Positions 14,830 to 23,738 are shown, counted from the first letter of the stretch. The stretch is DNA of 64,000 bases from Qipengyuania marincola (GCF_029688625.1 NZ_JARULC010000002.1:682001-746000); one strand, 5' to 3'. Numbers and translations are program-made. Notes: generated from the sequence alone by a model not told the origin.

Positions 14830-15971
14830 GCGATCGAGATGCCCTTGCCGGTCTGGCCGCCCGCGTCGCAGGGTCCGTCGGCGCCTTCGCGCGCGACGAC
14901 TGGAATGCGATTGCCGGCGACAATCCTTTCGTCAGCCACGAATTCCTCACCGCACTCGAGGATTCTGGCAGTGTCGGCGCCGGGACCGGCTGGCAAAGCG
15001 CGCCGATCGTGATTTCGCAGGACGATGGCCCGCCGCTTGCCGCCATGCCCGCCTATCTCAAGAGCCACAGCCAAGGGGAATACGTCTTCGACCACAGCTG
15101 GGCCGATGCCTACGAGCGCGCCGGCGGACGCTATTACCCCAAGCTGCAGATTGCGGCGCCCTTCACCCCGGCGACCGGCCCGCGGCTGTTGTTGTCGGAG
15201 GAGGCACTTGCCGGCCCGCTGCTGGCGGCGGCCGAGCAGCTATGCGTCCAGAACGGCTTTTCCTCCGCCCATGCGACGTTCATCGAGCCGGCGCAGATCG
15301 AATTGTTCGAGGACGCCGGCTGGATGCTGCGCTCCGACATCCAGTTCCACTGGCACAATCGCGGCTTTGCCAGTTTCGACGATTTTCTCGCCAGCCTGGC
15401 GTCGCGCAAGCGCAAGGATCTGCGTAAGGAAAGGGCGGCGGCGCAGGAGGGGGTCGAGATCGTGCGCCTGCAAGGCGACGACTTGAAACCTGCGCACTGG
15501 GACGCCTTCTGGGGCTTCTACCAGGATACCGGCGCGCGCAAATGGGGCCGGCCCTACTTGACCCGGGAGGCGTTCGATTTGTTCTCGGAGCGGATGGGCG
15601 AGCGGATCCTGCTCGTGCTCGCCCTTGTCGATCGCGAGCCCGTGGCGGGGGCGCTCAACTTCATCGGGAAGGATGCGCTTTACGGCCGCTATTGGGGCTG
15701 TTCGCGCGAAATCCGCTTCCTGCATTTCGAGCTGTGCTACTATCAGGCAATCGATGCCGCGATCGAGCTGGGCCTGTCGCGCGTGGAAGCCGGAGCGCAG
15801 GGCGGACACAAGCTGGCGCGCGGCTACGAACCCGTCGAGACGATGTCGGCGCACTGGATCGCAGATCCCGGTTTTCGCAACGCGGTCGCGGATTTTCTCG
15901 AGCGCGAACGCGCAGGCGTGGCAGCCGATCGCAATTACCTGCAGGCGCGCACGCCGTTCAGGAAGGGCTGA
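14826..15971 (+). CDS. GNAT-like acyltransferase (DUF482 / FemAB-like family)
   Basis: This is a 381-residue protein of the alphaproteobacterial DUF482 family, which adopts a double GNAT fold like the FemAB peptidyltransferases. Diagnostic segments are NPFVSHEFLTALEDSGSVG near residue 35, YVFDHSWADAYERAGG, HWHNRGFASFDDFLA and GAQGGHKLARGYEPVET. The GTG start overlaps the previous TGA (GTGA), the last junction of the coupled run. A role in modifying envelope components is often supposed, but the acceptor is unknown. Confidence 0.82.
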   Translation: MSDRDALAGLAARVAGSVGAFARDDWNAIAGDNPFVSHEFLTALEDSGSVGAGTGWQSAPIVISQDDGPPLAAMPAYLKSHSQGEYVFDHSWADAYERAGGRYYPKLQIAAPFTPATGPRLLLSEEALAGPLLAAAEQLCVQNGFSSAHATFIEPAQIELFEDAGWMLRSDIQFHWHNRGFASFDDFLASLASRKRKDLRKERAAAQEGVEIVRLQGDDLKPAHWDAFWGFYQDTGARKWGRPYLTREAFDLFSERMGERILLVLALVDREPVAGALNFIGKDALYGRYWGCSREIRFLHFELCYYQAIDAAIELGLSRVEAGAQGGHKLARGYEPVETMSAHWIADPGFRNAVADFLERERAGVAADRNYLQARTPFRKG

Positions 15972-15974
15972 TCG

Positions 15975-16304
15975 TCAGGCGACTTTGCGCTGACCTTCTG
16001 CGAGCCATTCGCGGGCTCTGCGCTGGGCTTCGGCGATTTCGCGAGCGGTCATTTCTTCCGAAACATCGGCGCGGCACCAGGCAGCTTCCTCATGGCCTTT
16101 CGACGCGGCGATGTTGAACCATTTATGCGCCTCGATCAGATCGCAGTTGCATCCGCGGCTGCCGGTCGAGAAAGCCACGCCCAGCCCATAGAGCGCATCG
16201 GTGTCCCCTCGCGCATATCCCTGCAGCGCATCGGCAATCACAGCGATCGCCTCTTCGCCCTGTTCGATCCTGCCTGCGCCGCCTTCGATAAATGTCAGTG
16301 CCAT
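15975..16304 (-). CDS. Sel1-repeat protein
   Basis: This 109-residue protein has one or two Sel1-like (TPR-related) repeats: GYARGDTDALYGLGVAFSTG followed by CDLIEAHKWFNIAASKGHEE. A charged C-terminal helix follows (REIAEAQRRAREWLAEGQ). Such repeats bind partner proteins; the partner is unknown. ATG 16304 with AGGGGGAA upstream is preferred to an ATG 45 bases earlier. It faces the acyltransferase gene with 3 bases between stops. Confidence 0.75.
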   Translation of the reverse strand: MALTFIEGGAGRIEQGEEAIAVIADALQGYARGDTDALYGLGVAFSTGSRGCNCDLIEAHKWFNIAASKGHEEAAWCRADVSEEMTAREIAEAQRRAREWLAEGQRKVA

Positions 16305-16473
16305 CGGAATTCCCCCTGTGTTCGTCCGGCCCCCCGACCGGTCGATCACCGGGTTCGCGAATTATGGTCAATAAAAGGTTAACGCGGGCCGAAATAATCG
16401 CATCGAAACAATAGTGCATGACGCAGTCCGGCCACGCTCATCTGGCGAACGTCGGACATGGCAGGATTGCTGC

Positions 16474-16502
16474 TTGTGCCGTTTGGGGTGCTTGCCTATA
16501 GG
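16474..16502 (+). promoter_or_regulatory. Possible dksA promoter
   Basis: TTGTGC (16474-16479) and TATAGG (16497-16502) are 17 bases apart, about 90 bases before the dksA start. Both hexamers are plausible sigma70 elements. The rest of the 287-base gap from 16305 to 16591 shows nothing else I can name. Confidence 0.35.
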
Positions 16503-16591
16503 CCGCGCCATTCGGACTGCCCGGCTACCGGAAAAATCCGGGGCCGCAGGGGGGCGGCGATCCTGATGCGGTAATTCGAGGTGAGAGGGCG

Positions 16592-17053
16592 ATGGCCTCA
16601 CTGGCTAAGAGCGATACGGAAAAGCGGTTGGCGGCAGCCCGTGCTGCGATCGGCGCCGACTACACGCCGAGCGAAGACGAAGATTACATGAACGAACGGC
16701 AGCTCGACTACTTTCGGGTGCTGCTGCTCGACTGGAAGAAATCGATCCACGATGCTGCGGGACAGACCCTGCAGTCCCTGCAGGACGGTCCGATCCGCGA
16801 GCCCGACCTCAACGACCGGGCCTCGTCGGAAACGGACTGGGGGATCGAACTGCGCACTCGCGATCGCCAGCGCAAACTCATCGCCAAAATCGATTCGGCG
16901 CTTCGTCTCATAGACGGGGGGGAGTATGGCTATTGCGAGGTTACGGGCGATCCGATTGGCCTGAAACGCCTGATCGCGAGGCCCGTCGCCACCATGACCG
17001 TGGAGGCGCAGGAAGCGCACGAGCGGCGCGAGAAAATCTCGCGCGACGACTGA
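16592..17053 (+). CDS. dksA: RNA polymerase-binding transcription factor DksA
   Basis: This 153-residue factor inserts a coiled coil into the RNA polymerase secondary channel and works with ppGpp. The coiled-coil arms span about residues 30-110 (YFRVLLLDWKKSIHDAAG and RQRKLIAKIDSALRLI), with the tip segment DRASSETDWGIELRTRDRQR. The zinc-finger region reads YGYCEVTGDPIGLKRL, with a single Cys where E. coli has four, so it probably folds without zinc, as in many alphaproteobacterial DksA proteins. GAGAGGG lies before the ATG. Confidence 0.92.
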   Translation: MASLAKSDTEKRLAAARAAIGADYTPSEDEDYMNERQLDYFRVLLLDWKKSIHDAAGQTLQSLQDGPIREPDLNDRASSETDWGIELRTRDRQRKLIAKIDSALRLIDGGEYGYCEVTGDPIGLKRLIARPVATMTVEAQEAHERREKISRDD

Positions 17054-17158
17054 AATTTCGCGCCAATTCTTTGCCGAGTGTTAACCGTTTGCGGCTATCC
17101 GCGATCGACCCGGGCAATGTGATTGCTCGCAAGGCCAAAAAACGGAGTCGAGACTGCG

Positions 17159-17530
17159 ATGCAATCGGTGGAAACCAGGAATGTCGCACGCGATAGCCTG
17201 TTCCTGTTCGCGGAACTGCATTTTGAAGGCCGTCCCGAACCGGTGCGGGTCAAGGTTCGCAATCTGTCGGCTGGCGGCATGTTGGCCGAGGCCGAGGTCG
17301 CTACCGAGCGTGGCGCGCGTCTGGTGATCAAGCTGCGCAATATCGAAGACGTGAAAGGCGCGGTCGCCTGGGTACAAGGCCCGCGCTTCGGTATCGCTTT
17401 CGATACGCAAGTGGACCCGCGGGTTGTGCGCGCACCGGTTGCGGCGTCGACCGGGCCGACCACACCATCATACGCACGATCCGCAGTGACCCGCGCGTCC
17501 TATGGCGAAGGCCCGCTGCGGACGATCTGA
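17159..17530 (+). CDS. PilZ-domain protein
   Basis: This 123-residue protein consists mainly of one PilZ domain, which usually binds cyclic di-GMP. The N-terminal arginine motif is RNVARDS and the second motif is NLSAGGM (N-x-S-x-x-G). The beta strands PVRVKVRNLS and GAVAWVQGPRFGIAFD follow the expected pattern. The ATG at 17159 is preferred to a TTG further up. A TTAACC element at about 17082-17087 lies upstream. No partner domain is present, so it probably acts as a c-di-GMP adaptor. Confidence 0.82.
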   Translation: MQSVETRNVARDSLFLFAELHFEGRPEPVRVKVRNLSAGGMLAEAEVATERGARLVIKLRNIEDVKGAVAWVQGPRFGIAFDTQVDPRVVRAPVAASTGPTTPSYARSAVTRASYGEGPLRTI

Positions 17531-17595
17531 CCGGCGCCGCAGCCAGGGAAATTGTCCGGCTGACGCCTTCCTTTCATGATGCTAGGCGGAAGGCC

Positions 17596-19056
17596 ATGCG
17601 GCTCGCCCTCGCCCTTATTGCTGCCTCGCTTGTGCCGGCCTGTTCCGGCAGCGTCGACGACGGTGTGGTCGATGTCGCCTTCATCGCGCCAGCCAGTGAG
17701 CTTGAGGCAAGCGGCCTGCGCCTCGGCGCCGCAGCCCAGCATTTGCGTGCGGCGCAGACTCAGGGTCTCGTATCGCTGGCGGCCAATGGCGAAGTTGTGC
17801 CCGCCATTGCCGAGCGCTGGATCGTAACCGATGACGGCGAGAGCTATATCTTCCGCATCCGCGAATTCGACCTGCCAGACGGTTCGCGCCTGACGGCGCA
17901 AGTGGTGCGCGATGCGCTGGCGGTCACGCTGCGGCGGCTCGAAGGGACCTCGCTCGGCCTCGATCTCGCCAAGGTGCGCGAAGTGAGGGCAATGACGGGC
18001 CGGGTCGTCGAAATTCGCCTGTCCAGTCCGATGCCCGACCTCCTCCAGTTGCTTGCCCAGCCCGAACTGGGGTTGGCGCTCAGAAATGCATCGCTCGGTC
18101 CGATGACGGTGGAGAAGTCCGACGGCGGGCTATTCCTGGAGGCTGTGCCCCCCGAGCTGCGCGGGCTTCCCATGCAGCCGGGTTGGGACGAAGATCTGGT
18201 CGCAGTGAGGGCCTATGCGGTCGAGCCGCCAACTGCGGCCGAGGGATTTGCGAATGGCAGTTACGAGCTCGTTCTCGGCGGGCGGCTGGCATCGCTGCCG
18301 CTCGTCGATATCGGGCCCCTGACCCGCGGCACGATCCGGCTGGATGCCGCGCTTGGCCTGTTCGGGCTCGACGTTCAGCGCCGGCAGGGCTTTCTCGAGG
18401 ATCGCGACAATCGCGAGGCGCTGTCCATGGCGATCAATCGTTCCGAGTTGCTCAACGCGTTCAATATCGGCGGCTGGGCGCCCACGACACGGCTGGTCTC
18501 GCCGGGGCTGCCGGGCGATAGCGGCACCGTGGCGGAGCGCTGGTCCGGTCAGTCGATCGATGAACGCCGGGCGTTGGCGGCAGCGCGGGTCCGTGGCTGG
18601 ACCTCGAGCGCCGGTGCATCACCCTCGGTTTCAATCTGGCTGCCCGATGGGCCGGGATCGGACATGCTGTTCGATGCCTTGGCGAGCGATTTCGCGGCGA
18701 TCGGCGTCGCGAGCACGCGCGAGGAGGTCAAGAGCGAAGCCGACCTTGTCTTGCGGGACCGCGTGGCGCGCTATGGCGCGGCGCGCTGGTTTCTGAACCA
18801 GTTCAACTGCAAGGTATCGCCGCGGGTATGCGTCGAAGATGCCGATTATCTCGTGGAACTGGCCGTTGACGCCCGCGACCTGACCGAGGAGGCATCTTTT
18901 CTGGCGGAAGCGGAAACGACCCTCACCGCGGCAAATACCTACATCCCGCTCGGCTCGCCGATCCGCTGGTCTCTGGTGCGCGGCGATATCCAGGGGTTTC
19001 TCGAAAATCGCTGGAACGTGCATCCCTTGTTCCCGCTCACGCGCGCTCCCATCTAG
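17596..19056 (+). CDS. ABC transporter substrate-binding lipoprotein (family 5, peptide type)
   Basis: This 486-residue extracytoplasmic binding protein begins with a lipoprotein signal peptide ending LVPAC (Cys16). Features of the SBP_bac_5 family are TQGLVSLAANGEVVPAIAERW near residue 55, YIFRIREFDLPDGSRLTAQ near 95, and NREALSMAINRSELLNAF near 275. No permease or ATPase genes sit nearby, so it is an orphan binding protein that would use transporter parts encoded elsewhere, or act as a sensor. The next gene starts 5 bases after its stop. Confidence 0.82.
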   Translation: MRLALALIAASLVPACSGSVDDGVVDVAFIAPASELEASGLRLGAAAQHLRAAQTQGLVSLAANGEVVPAIAERWIVTDDGESYIFRIREFDLPDGSRLTAQVVRDALAVTLRRLEGTSLGLDLAKVREVRAMTGRVVEIRLSSPMPDLLQLLAQPELGLALRNASLGPMTVEKSDGGLFLEAVPPELRGLPMQPGWDEDLVAVRAYAVEPPTAAEGFANGSYELVLGGRLASLPLVDIGPLTRGTIRLDAALGLFGLDVQRRQGFLEDRDNREALSMAINRSELLNAFNIGGWAPTTRLVSPGLPGDSGTVAERWSGQSIDERRALAAARVRGWTSSAGASPSVSIWLPDGPGSDMLFDALASDFAAIGVASTREEVKSEADLVLRDRVARYGAARWFLNQFNCKVSPRVCVEDADYLVELAVDARDLTEEASFLAEAETTLTAANTYIPLGSPIRWSLVRGDIQGFLENRWNVHPLFPLTRAPI

Positions 19057-19061
19057 CGGTC

Positions 19062-19481
19062 ATGGACGATATGCCCAACCGTGCCCGCCCGCTGGGGATC
19101 GAGCTCCCGACCGGCCGCGACCCGATCTCTATCCGTAAACGTATCGAGGCGATGGAGCAGGTGCTGGAACGCAGCTTCACCATTCCCGGAACAAACTATC
19201 CCGTCGGGCTCGATTCGATCATCGGCCTCGTCCCCGTTATCGGCGATGTCGTGACGGCAGCCATGGGCGCCTATATCGTGTGGGAAGCCCGCAATCTCGG
19301 CATCCCGAAATGGAAACTGTGGCGCATGGCCGGCAATATCGCGTTCGACAGTGCCATTGGCGCAGTTCCCGTCGTCGGCGATGCTTTCGACCTCGCCTTC
19401 CGGTCGAACACGCGCAACCTGCGGATTATCCGCAAGCATCTCGACAAGCACCACCCCCAGACGCGGATCATCGAGCAGTAG
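19062..19481 (+). CDS. DUF4112 family membrane protein
   Basis: This is a 139-residue protein with two hydrophobic segments (LDSIIGLVPVIGDVVTAAMG and FDSAIGAVPVVGDAFDLAF), each carrying the G-x-V-P-V-x-G-D motif that defines DUF4112. The duplicated motif suggests two re-entrant or paired membrane hairpins. Function is unknown. It lies immediately after the binding lipoprotein and before kynA and may be cotranscribed with either. Confidence 0.82.
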   Translation: MDDMPNRARPLGIELPTGRDPISIRKRIEAMEQVLERSFTIPGTNYPVGLDSIIGLVPVIGDVVTAAMGAYIVWEARNLGIPKWKLWRMAGNIAFDSAIGAVPVVGDAFDLAFRSNTRNLRIIRKHLDKHHPQTRIIEQ

Positions 19482-19517
19482 TTTCGCGTCGCGCCAATGC
19501 ACGCTAGGGCACGGCGC

Positions 19518-20309
19518 ATGGCAAGCGATGTAACCTATTCGGGCTATCTCGATCTCGACCGCATCCTCGCGGCGCAGCACCCCGCGTCCGACGCGCATGA
19601 CGAGATGCTGTTCATCATCGTCCACCAGGCGAGCGAGCTGTGGCTCAAGCTGTGCCTTCACGAATTGCAGGAAGCGCGCACCTGTATCATCGCTGATCGC
19701 CTGCGCCCGGCCTTCAAGATGCTCGCGCGCGTGGCGCGAGCGCAGGGACAGTTGATTCAGAGCTGGGATGTCCTCAGCACCATGACGCCCCACGATTATT
19801 CGACGATCCGCCCGCATCTCGGCAGCTCCAGCGGCTTCCAGAGCGCGCAATACCGAATGATGGAATTCATGCTCGGCGGCCGAAAGCCCGATATGGTGAC
19901 GATGCACGAGGCGACGCCCGACGTGGCGGCAGAGCTGCGCGAGGAGCTGGCTCGCAAAAGCATCTATGCGGAAGCTATCGCCCTGTTGGCGCGGCGCGGC
20001 TTCGCCATCCCGCAAGCGGTTCTGGACCGGCCCGTCGACACGGCGTGGGAACACTCGGCGGACGTCGAGGCGGCCTGGGCCGAAATATACCGCGATCCCA
20101 AGGAACATTGGGACCTTTACGAACTGGCCGAGAAACTCGTCGATCTGGAATATCACTTCCAGCGCTGGCGCTTCGGCCATCTGAAGACCGTGGAGCGGAT
20201 CATCGGCTTCAAGAAGGGCACTGGCGGCACGCCTGGCGTGCCCTATCTCGCGGGTGTGCTGAAAGCGGCCTTCTTCCCCGAATTGCTCAGCGTGAGGACA
20301 GCGATATGA
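19518..20309 (+). CDS. kynA: Tryptophan 2,3-dioxygenase
   Basis: This 263-residue haem enzyme opens the indole ring of tryptophan to give N-formylkynurenine, the first step of the kynurenine pathway. Conserved parts include FIIVHQASELWLKL (distal His and substrate site), SSGFQSAQYRMMEF, and the proximal haem His in RFGHLKTVERIIGFKKGTGG. The ATG at 19518 gives the family N-terminus (DVTYSGYLDLDRIL). It ends with an ATGA overlap into kynB. Confidence 0.93.
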   Translation: MASDVTYSGYLDLDRILAAQHPASDAHDEMLFIIVHQASELWLKLCLHELQEARTCIIADRLRPAFKMLARVARAQGQLIQSWDVLSTMTPHDYSTIRPHLGSSSGFQSAQYRMMEFMLGGRKPDMVTMHEATPDVAAELREELARKSIYAEAIALLARRGFAIPQAVLDRPVDTAWEHSADVEAAWAEIYRDPKEHWDLYELAEKLVDLEYHFQRWRFGHLKTVERIIGFKKGTGGTPGVPYLAGVLKAAFFPELLSVRTAI

Positions 20310-20953
20310 GCTCGTGGCGCAGCAAGCGGCGGATCTGGGATATTTCCCAGACCCTGCGGCCAGGATTGCCTGTCTGGCCGGGGGATACCGAATTCGACTT
20401 CGATCGGACGTGGAAAATGGAGGATGGCTCGCCGGTCAATGTCGGGCGGATGACCATGAGCACCCATTCGGGCACGCATGGTGATGCGCCTCTGCATTAC
20501 GCTGCCGACGCGCCGGACATCGCCAGCGTCGAACTCGATCCCTATATCGGCGAGTGCCTGGTGGTCGATGCGACCGGCGTAAGCGGCGGGTCCATCGGCG
20601 TCGGCGACCTGCCGCATATCGACAGTGCGGACCGCGTGCTGTTCCGCACCTTCGAGCGCTTCCCGCACGAGGCGTGGGACCCCTCCTTCACCGCGATCGA
20701 CGCCGAAACCATCGAGTGGCTTGCGTTGCAGGGCGTGAAGCTGGTGGGCACCGACGCGCCGAGTGTCGACCCGCAGGAATCGAAGACAATGGCTGCCCAC
20801 AAAGCAGTGCTGGAACACGATATGTGTATTCTCGAGGGGCTGGTGCTCGATGATGTGCCGGAAGGCCGCTACGAACTGATCGCGCTGCCCCTGAAGGTGG
20901 CAGGCGGCGATGCGGGTCTGACCCGCGCGATTCTGCGCGAGCTGGCCGAATGA
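20306..20953 (+). CDS. kynB: Kynurenine formamidase (cyclase-like, KynB)
   Basis: This 215-residue metal-dependent hydrolase removes formate from N-formylkynurenine. The metal-binding motif HSGTHGDAPLHY (about residues 52-63) is intact, and VGTDAPSVDPQES near residue 150 is also conserved. WDISQTLRPGLPVWPGDT marks the N-terminus. Both ends overlap the neighbouring kyn genes by ATGA, so kynA, kynB and kynU form one coupled operon. Confidence 0.93.
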   Translation: MSSWRSKRRIWDISQTLRPGLPVWPGDTEFDFDRTWKMEDGSPVNVGRMTMSTHSGTHGDAPLHYAADAPDIASVELDPYIGECLVVDATGVSGGSIGVGDLPHIDSADRVLFRTFERFPHEAWDPSFTAIDAETIEWLALQGVKLVGTDAPSVDPQESKTMAAHKAVLEHDMCILEGLVLDDVPEGRYELIALPLKVAGGDAGLTRAILRELAE

Positions 20954-22167
20954 TCGAGCGCGCAAGGGTTCTCGATGCGGGCGATCCGCTGGCGCATTTT
21001 CGCGAGCGCTTCCACGTGCCCGACGGCGTGATCTATCTCGATGGCAATTCGCTCGGCTGCCTTCCACGGGCCACGCCGGACCGCATGGCCGAAGTCATGC
21101 GAAAGGAATGGGGCGAGGCGCTGATACGCAGCTGGAACTCCGCTGGCTGGATCGACCTGCCCCAGCGGGTCGGTGGCAAGATCGCGCCGCTGATCGGAGC
21201 GCAGCCGCATGAAGTGATCGTTGCCGACAGTGTTTCGGTGAACCTCTTCAAGCTCATTAGCGCAGCACTGATGATGCGGCCCGGCCGGAAGGTCGTACTG
21301 AGCGAGCCGGGTAATTTCCCGACGGACATTTACATGATCGAGGGACTCGAAAAGCAGGGGCTGGCAGAACGGCGGCTGGTGCCGCGCGAGCAGCTGGTCG
21401 ATGCGCTTGACGGGGACGTGGCGCTACTGCTGCTGACCCATGCGCATTACAAGACCGGCCAGCTGTTCGACATGGCCAGGCTGACCCAGGCGGCGCATGA
21501 GGCGGGCGCGCTGGTCCTCTGGGACCTCTCGCACTCGGGCGGCGCATTGCCAGTCGATCTGAATTCATGCGACGCGGATTTCGCGGTCGGCTGCGGGTAC
21601 AAATATTTCAACGGCGGACCGGGCGCACCGGCCTATGCCTTCGTGGCAGAGCGACACCAGGACGACATCCACCAGCCACTCAGCGGCTGGATGGGCCATG
21701 CGCAACCCTTCGCCTTCAGCGACCATTACGAGCCCGCTCCGGGCGTCGACCGCCTGCTGTGCGGCACGCCCGGCATCCTCGCCCTCGCGGCGCTCGAGGT
21801 CGGCGTGGCGCTGATCGCGGAAATCGGCGTCGAGCGCCTCCACGCGAAGTCGCAGGCGCTGTCCGAATTCTTCCGCCAGTGCCTCGCTGAAGCGGGCGTA
21901 GCACTCGATCTCGTCAGCCCTGCCGACCCCGCGGCACGCGGCAGTCAGCTCTCCTTCCGCCACCCGGAAGCCTACGCTATCTGCCAGGCGCTGATTGCCC
22001 GTGGCGTGATCGGTGACTTCCGCGAGCCCGACATTCTGCGATTCGGCTTCGCCCCAGCATATCTGCGCTTCGAGGACATGGCCGAAGCGGCGCGGCACGT
22101 GTCAGATGTTATCGATGCGGGCGAATGGCAACGCGCAGAGTTTCGCGAAAGGGCGGCGGTGACCTGA
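20950..22167 (+). CDS. kynU: Kynureninase
   Basis: This 405-residue PLP enzyme cleaves kynurenine to anthranilate and alanine. Motifs are YLDGNSLGCLPRAT at the N-terminus, ADSVSVNLFKLISAA near residue 95, LVLWDLSHSGGALPVDL, and the PLP lysine in GCGYKYFNGGPGAPAY (Lys218). With kynA and kynB it takes tryptophan to anthranilate. No kynurenine 3-monooxygenase gene is next to it, so the window shows only the anthranilate branch. Confidence 0.93.
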   Translation: MIERARVLDAGDPLAHFRERFHVPDGVIYLDGNSLGCLPRATPDRMAEVMRKEWGEALIRSWNSAGWIDLPQRVGGKIAPLIGAQPHEVIVADSVSVNLFKLISAALMMRPGRKVVLSEPGNFPTDIYMIEGLEKQGLAERRLVPREQLVDALDGDVALLLLTHAHYKTGQLFDMARLTQAAHEAGALVLWDLSHSGGALPVDLNSCDADFAVGCGYKYFNGGPGAPAYAFVAERHQDDIHQPLSGWMGHAQPFAFSDHYEPAPGVDRLLCGTPGILALAALEVGVALIAEIGVERLHAKSQALSEFFRQCLAEAGVALDLVSPADPAARGSQLSFRHPEAYAICQALIARGVIGDFREPDILRFGFAPAYLRFEDMAEAARHVSDVIDAGEWQRAEFRERAAVT

Positions 22168-22266
22168 AACGGGCATCTGGGCTGCCTGTGGGATTTCTAT
22201 TGCTCTCGTTGAAAATATGGCCAAAAAGGGGCGCCCGCCGCTCAGGCATTCAAAGGAAACAAAGAA

Positions 22267-22527
22267 ATGAACTTCAAGACCGTGACCCTGGCCGCTTCGG
22301 CCTTTGCATTTGCTGCTCTCGGCGCTTGCTCGGAGAGCGAGCAGGAGGCTCAGGAAGATCTGACCGAACAGGCTTACGAATCGCAGGAAGACCTGCTCGA
22401 AGAGCAGGCCGATCTGGCTGAGGCACAGGGCGACGAAGTGACCGAGGAAGCTCTCGACGCCGAAGCCGATGCCATGGGCGAAATGGGCGACCAGGCTGAA
22501 GACGCTGTGGACGAAGCAGCCGAGTAA
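22267..22527 (+). CDS. Small acidic lipoprotein
   Basis: This 86-residue protein has a lipobox AALGAC (Cys21) after a signal peptide. The mature part is almost entirely Glu, Asp, Ala and Gln (EEQADLAEAQGDEVTEEALD) and predicted to be one long acidic helix or disordered. The ribosome site AAAGGAA is strong and a strong terminator follows, which suggests a well-expressed monocistronic gene. I do not recognise a family. Confidence 0.72.
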   Translation: MNFKTVTLAASAFAFAALGACSESEQEAQEDLTEQAYESQEDLLEEQADLAEAQGDEVTEEALDAEADAMGEMGDQAEDAVDEAAE

Positions 22528-22561
22528 ATCGCGTCGGCGGTCGATTGCCGACCGAAACAAG

Positions 22562-22596
22562 GGCGGCGCCTGTCCAACGGACCGGCGCCGCCTTTT
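22562..22596 (+). terminator. Terminator after the acidic lipoprotein gene
   Basis: A perfect 9-bp stem (GGCGGCGCC 22562-22570 with GGCGCCGCC 22584-22592, 13-nt loop) is followed by TTTT. It lies 35 bases after the stop codon. Confidence 0.8.
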
Positions 22597-22635
22597 GTCA
22601 TCTTGGATCAGCGGAGCGCGCTATACCGGCTGGGC

Positions 22636-22911
22636 TCAGCCGGGCTTCTTCTTGAGGCTGGCGCGGTACTCCTCGATGGTCATCGCGTTTGCGTAACCCT
22701 CGTGCTCGGGAGAGACACAGTCGCCGGCAGCATAGACTGTCCCGAACATGCCGCCCCGCGAGCCGGACGTGGGGGCCAGTATCTTGCGATCCGGACCGCG
22801 CTCCTCGCACATGTCGGCAAGCTGGCGCGACGCCTTGTCGATGGCCATGGTCGCACAGCCACCCAGTACCGCAACCACCGGCAGAACGCCGGCAACATAC
22901 AGTCGTTTCAT
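22636..22911 (-). CDS. Small lipoprotein, hypothetical
   Basis: This 91-residue protein has a lipoprotein signal (VAVLGGC, Cys19), followed by a short soluble region with two more cysteines (ADMCEERG and AAGDCVSP) that could form a disulfide in the periplasm. The ATG at 22911 puts the signal peptide at the N-terminus; an ATG 42 bases upstream would not. No family is recognised. Confidence 0.6.
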   Translation of the reverse strand: MKRLYVAGVLPVVAVLGGCATMAIDKASRQLADMCEERGPDRKILAPTSGSRGGMFGTVYAAGDCVSPEHEGYANAMTIEEYRASLKKKPG

Positions 22912-23037
22912 ATTTTCGAGGTTCCCTGCACCAATAGCGGTGCATCGACGCAACTAAATCGCATAGGACTTGCGAGCAAGACGGATTCTGACAGTAGCGT
23001 TCGAAGCGCTCACGTTGTTGCCCAGATGTCGAACCCG

Positions 23038-23646
23038 CTATTCTTCCAGTTCGATGTCCCAATAGAGCCAGTCGCGCCAGGTTTCGTGCAGGTAATTCGG
23101 CGGAAACTGTTTGCCGTGTTGCTGCAACTGCCAGTGGGTCGGGCGGATCGGCTTGGCGTAGAGCTGCATGTTCGCCTGCTTCGGCGTGCGGCCACCCTTC
23201 TTGAGATTGCAGGGCGCGCAGGCTGTGGCGATGTTTTCCCACGTGGTCTTCCCACCCAGTCTGCGGGGGATCACATGGTCGAAGGTCAGATTGCCCATGT
23301 CGCCGCAGAACTGGCAGCTGAACCGATCGCGCAGGAACACGTTGAAGCGGGTGAAGGCGGGAAACTCGCTCGGCCGGACATATTGCTTCAGCGCAATCAC
23401 GCTGGGGATTTTCATGTCGAAACCGGGTGAATGAACCTCGCGGTCGTAGCTCTCGATTACATCAACCCGGTCCAGGAAGATCGCCTTGATCGCCGTCTGC
23501 CACGGCCACAGGCTCAGCGGGTAATAGGACAGGGGCGTATAATCGGCATTGAGGACGAGCGACGGGCATGATTCCAGATTGCGCGTCGGATCTTCGGCGG
23601 CGCTCCGGAACCTTGCGGCCCGCTCCAGCAGTTCGGCCCTAAACAC
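23038..23646 (-). CDS. HNH endonuclease family protein
   Basis: This 202-residue protein has an HNH nuclease domain in its second half: CQFCGDMGNLTFDHVIPRR (zinc Cys pair and catalytic His), then ENIATACAPCNLKKGGRTP (second Cys pair). The N-terminal half (LVLNADYTPLSYYPLSLWPW) is typical of the widespread chromosomal HNH proteins of alphaproteobacteria, not of a mobile element. Its biological substrate is unknown. It is divergent from gluQRS. Confidence 0.88.
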   Translation of the reverse strand: MFRAELLERAARFRSAAEDPTRNLESCPSLVLNADYTPLSYYPLSLWPWQTAIKAIFLDRVDVIESYDREVHSPGFDMKIPSVIALKQYVRPSEFPAFTRFNVFLRDRFSCQFCGDMGNLTFDHVIPRRLGGKTTWENIATACAPCNLKKGGRTPKQANMQLYAKPIRPTHWQLQQHGKQFPPNYLHETWRDWLYWDIELEE

Positions 23647-23738
23647 TCGAGTACCACACGTGCGCGTTCTCCCGATATGATGGAAAATGCACTTGCACGG
23701 GGAAGCGTCAACCCTGTTACAGACAGGCTATCCACACT

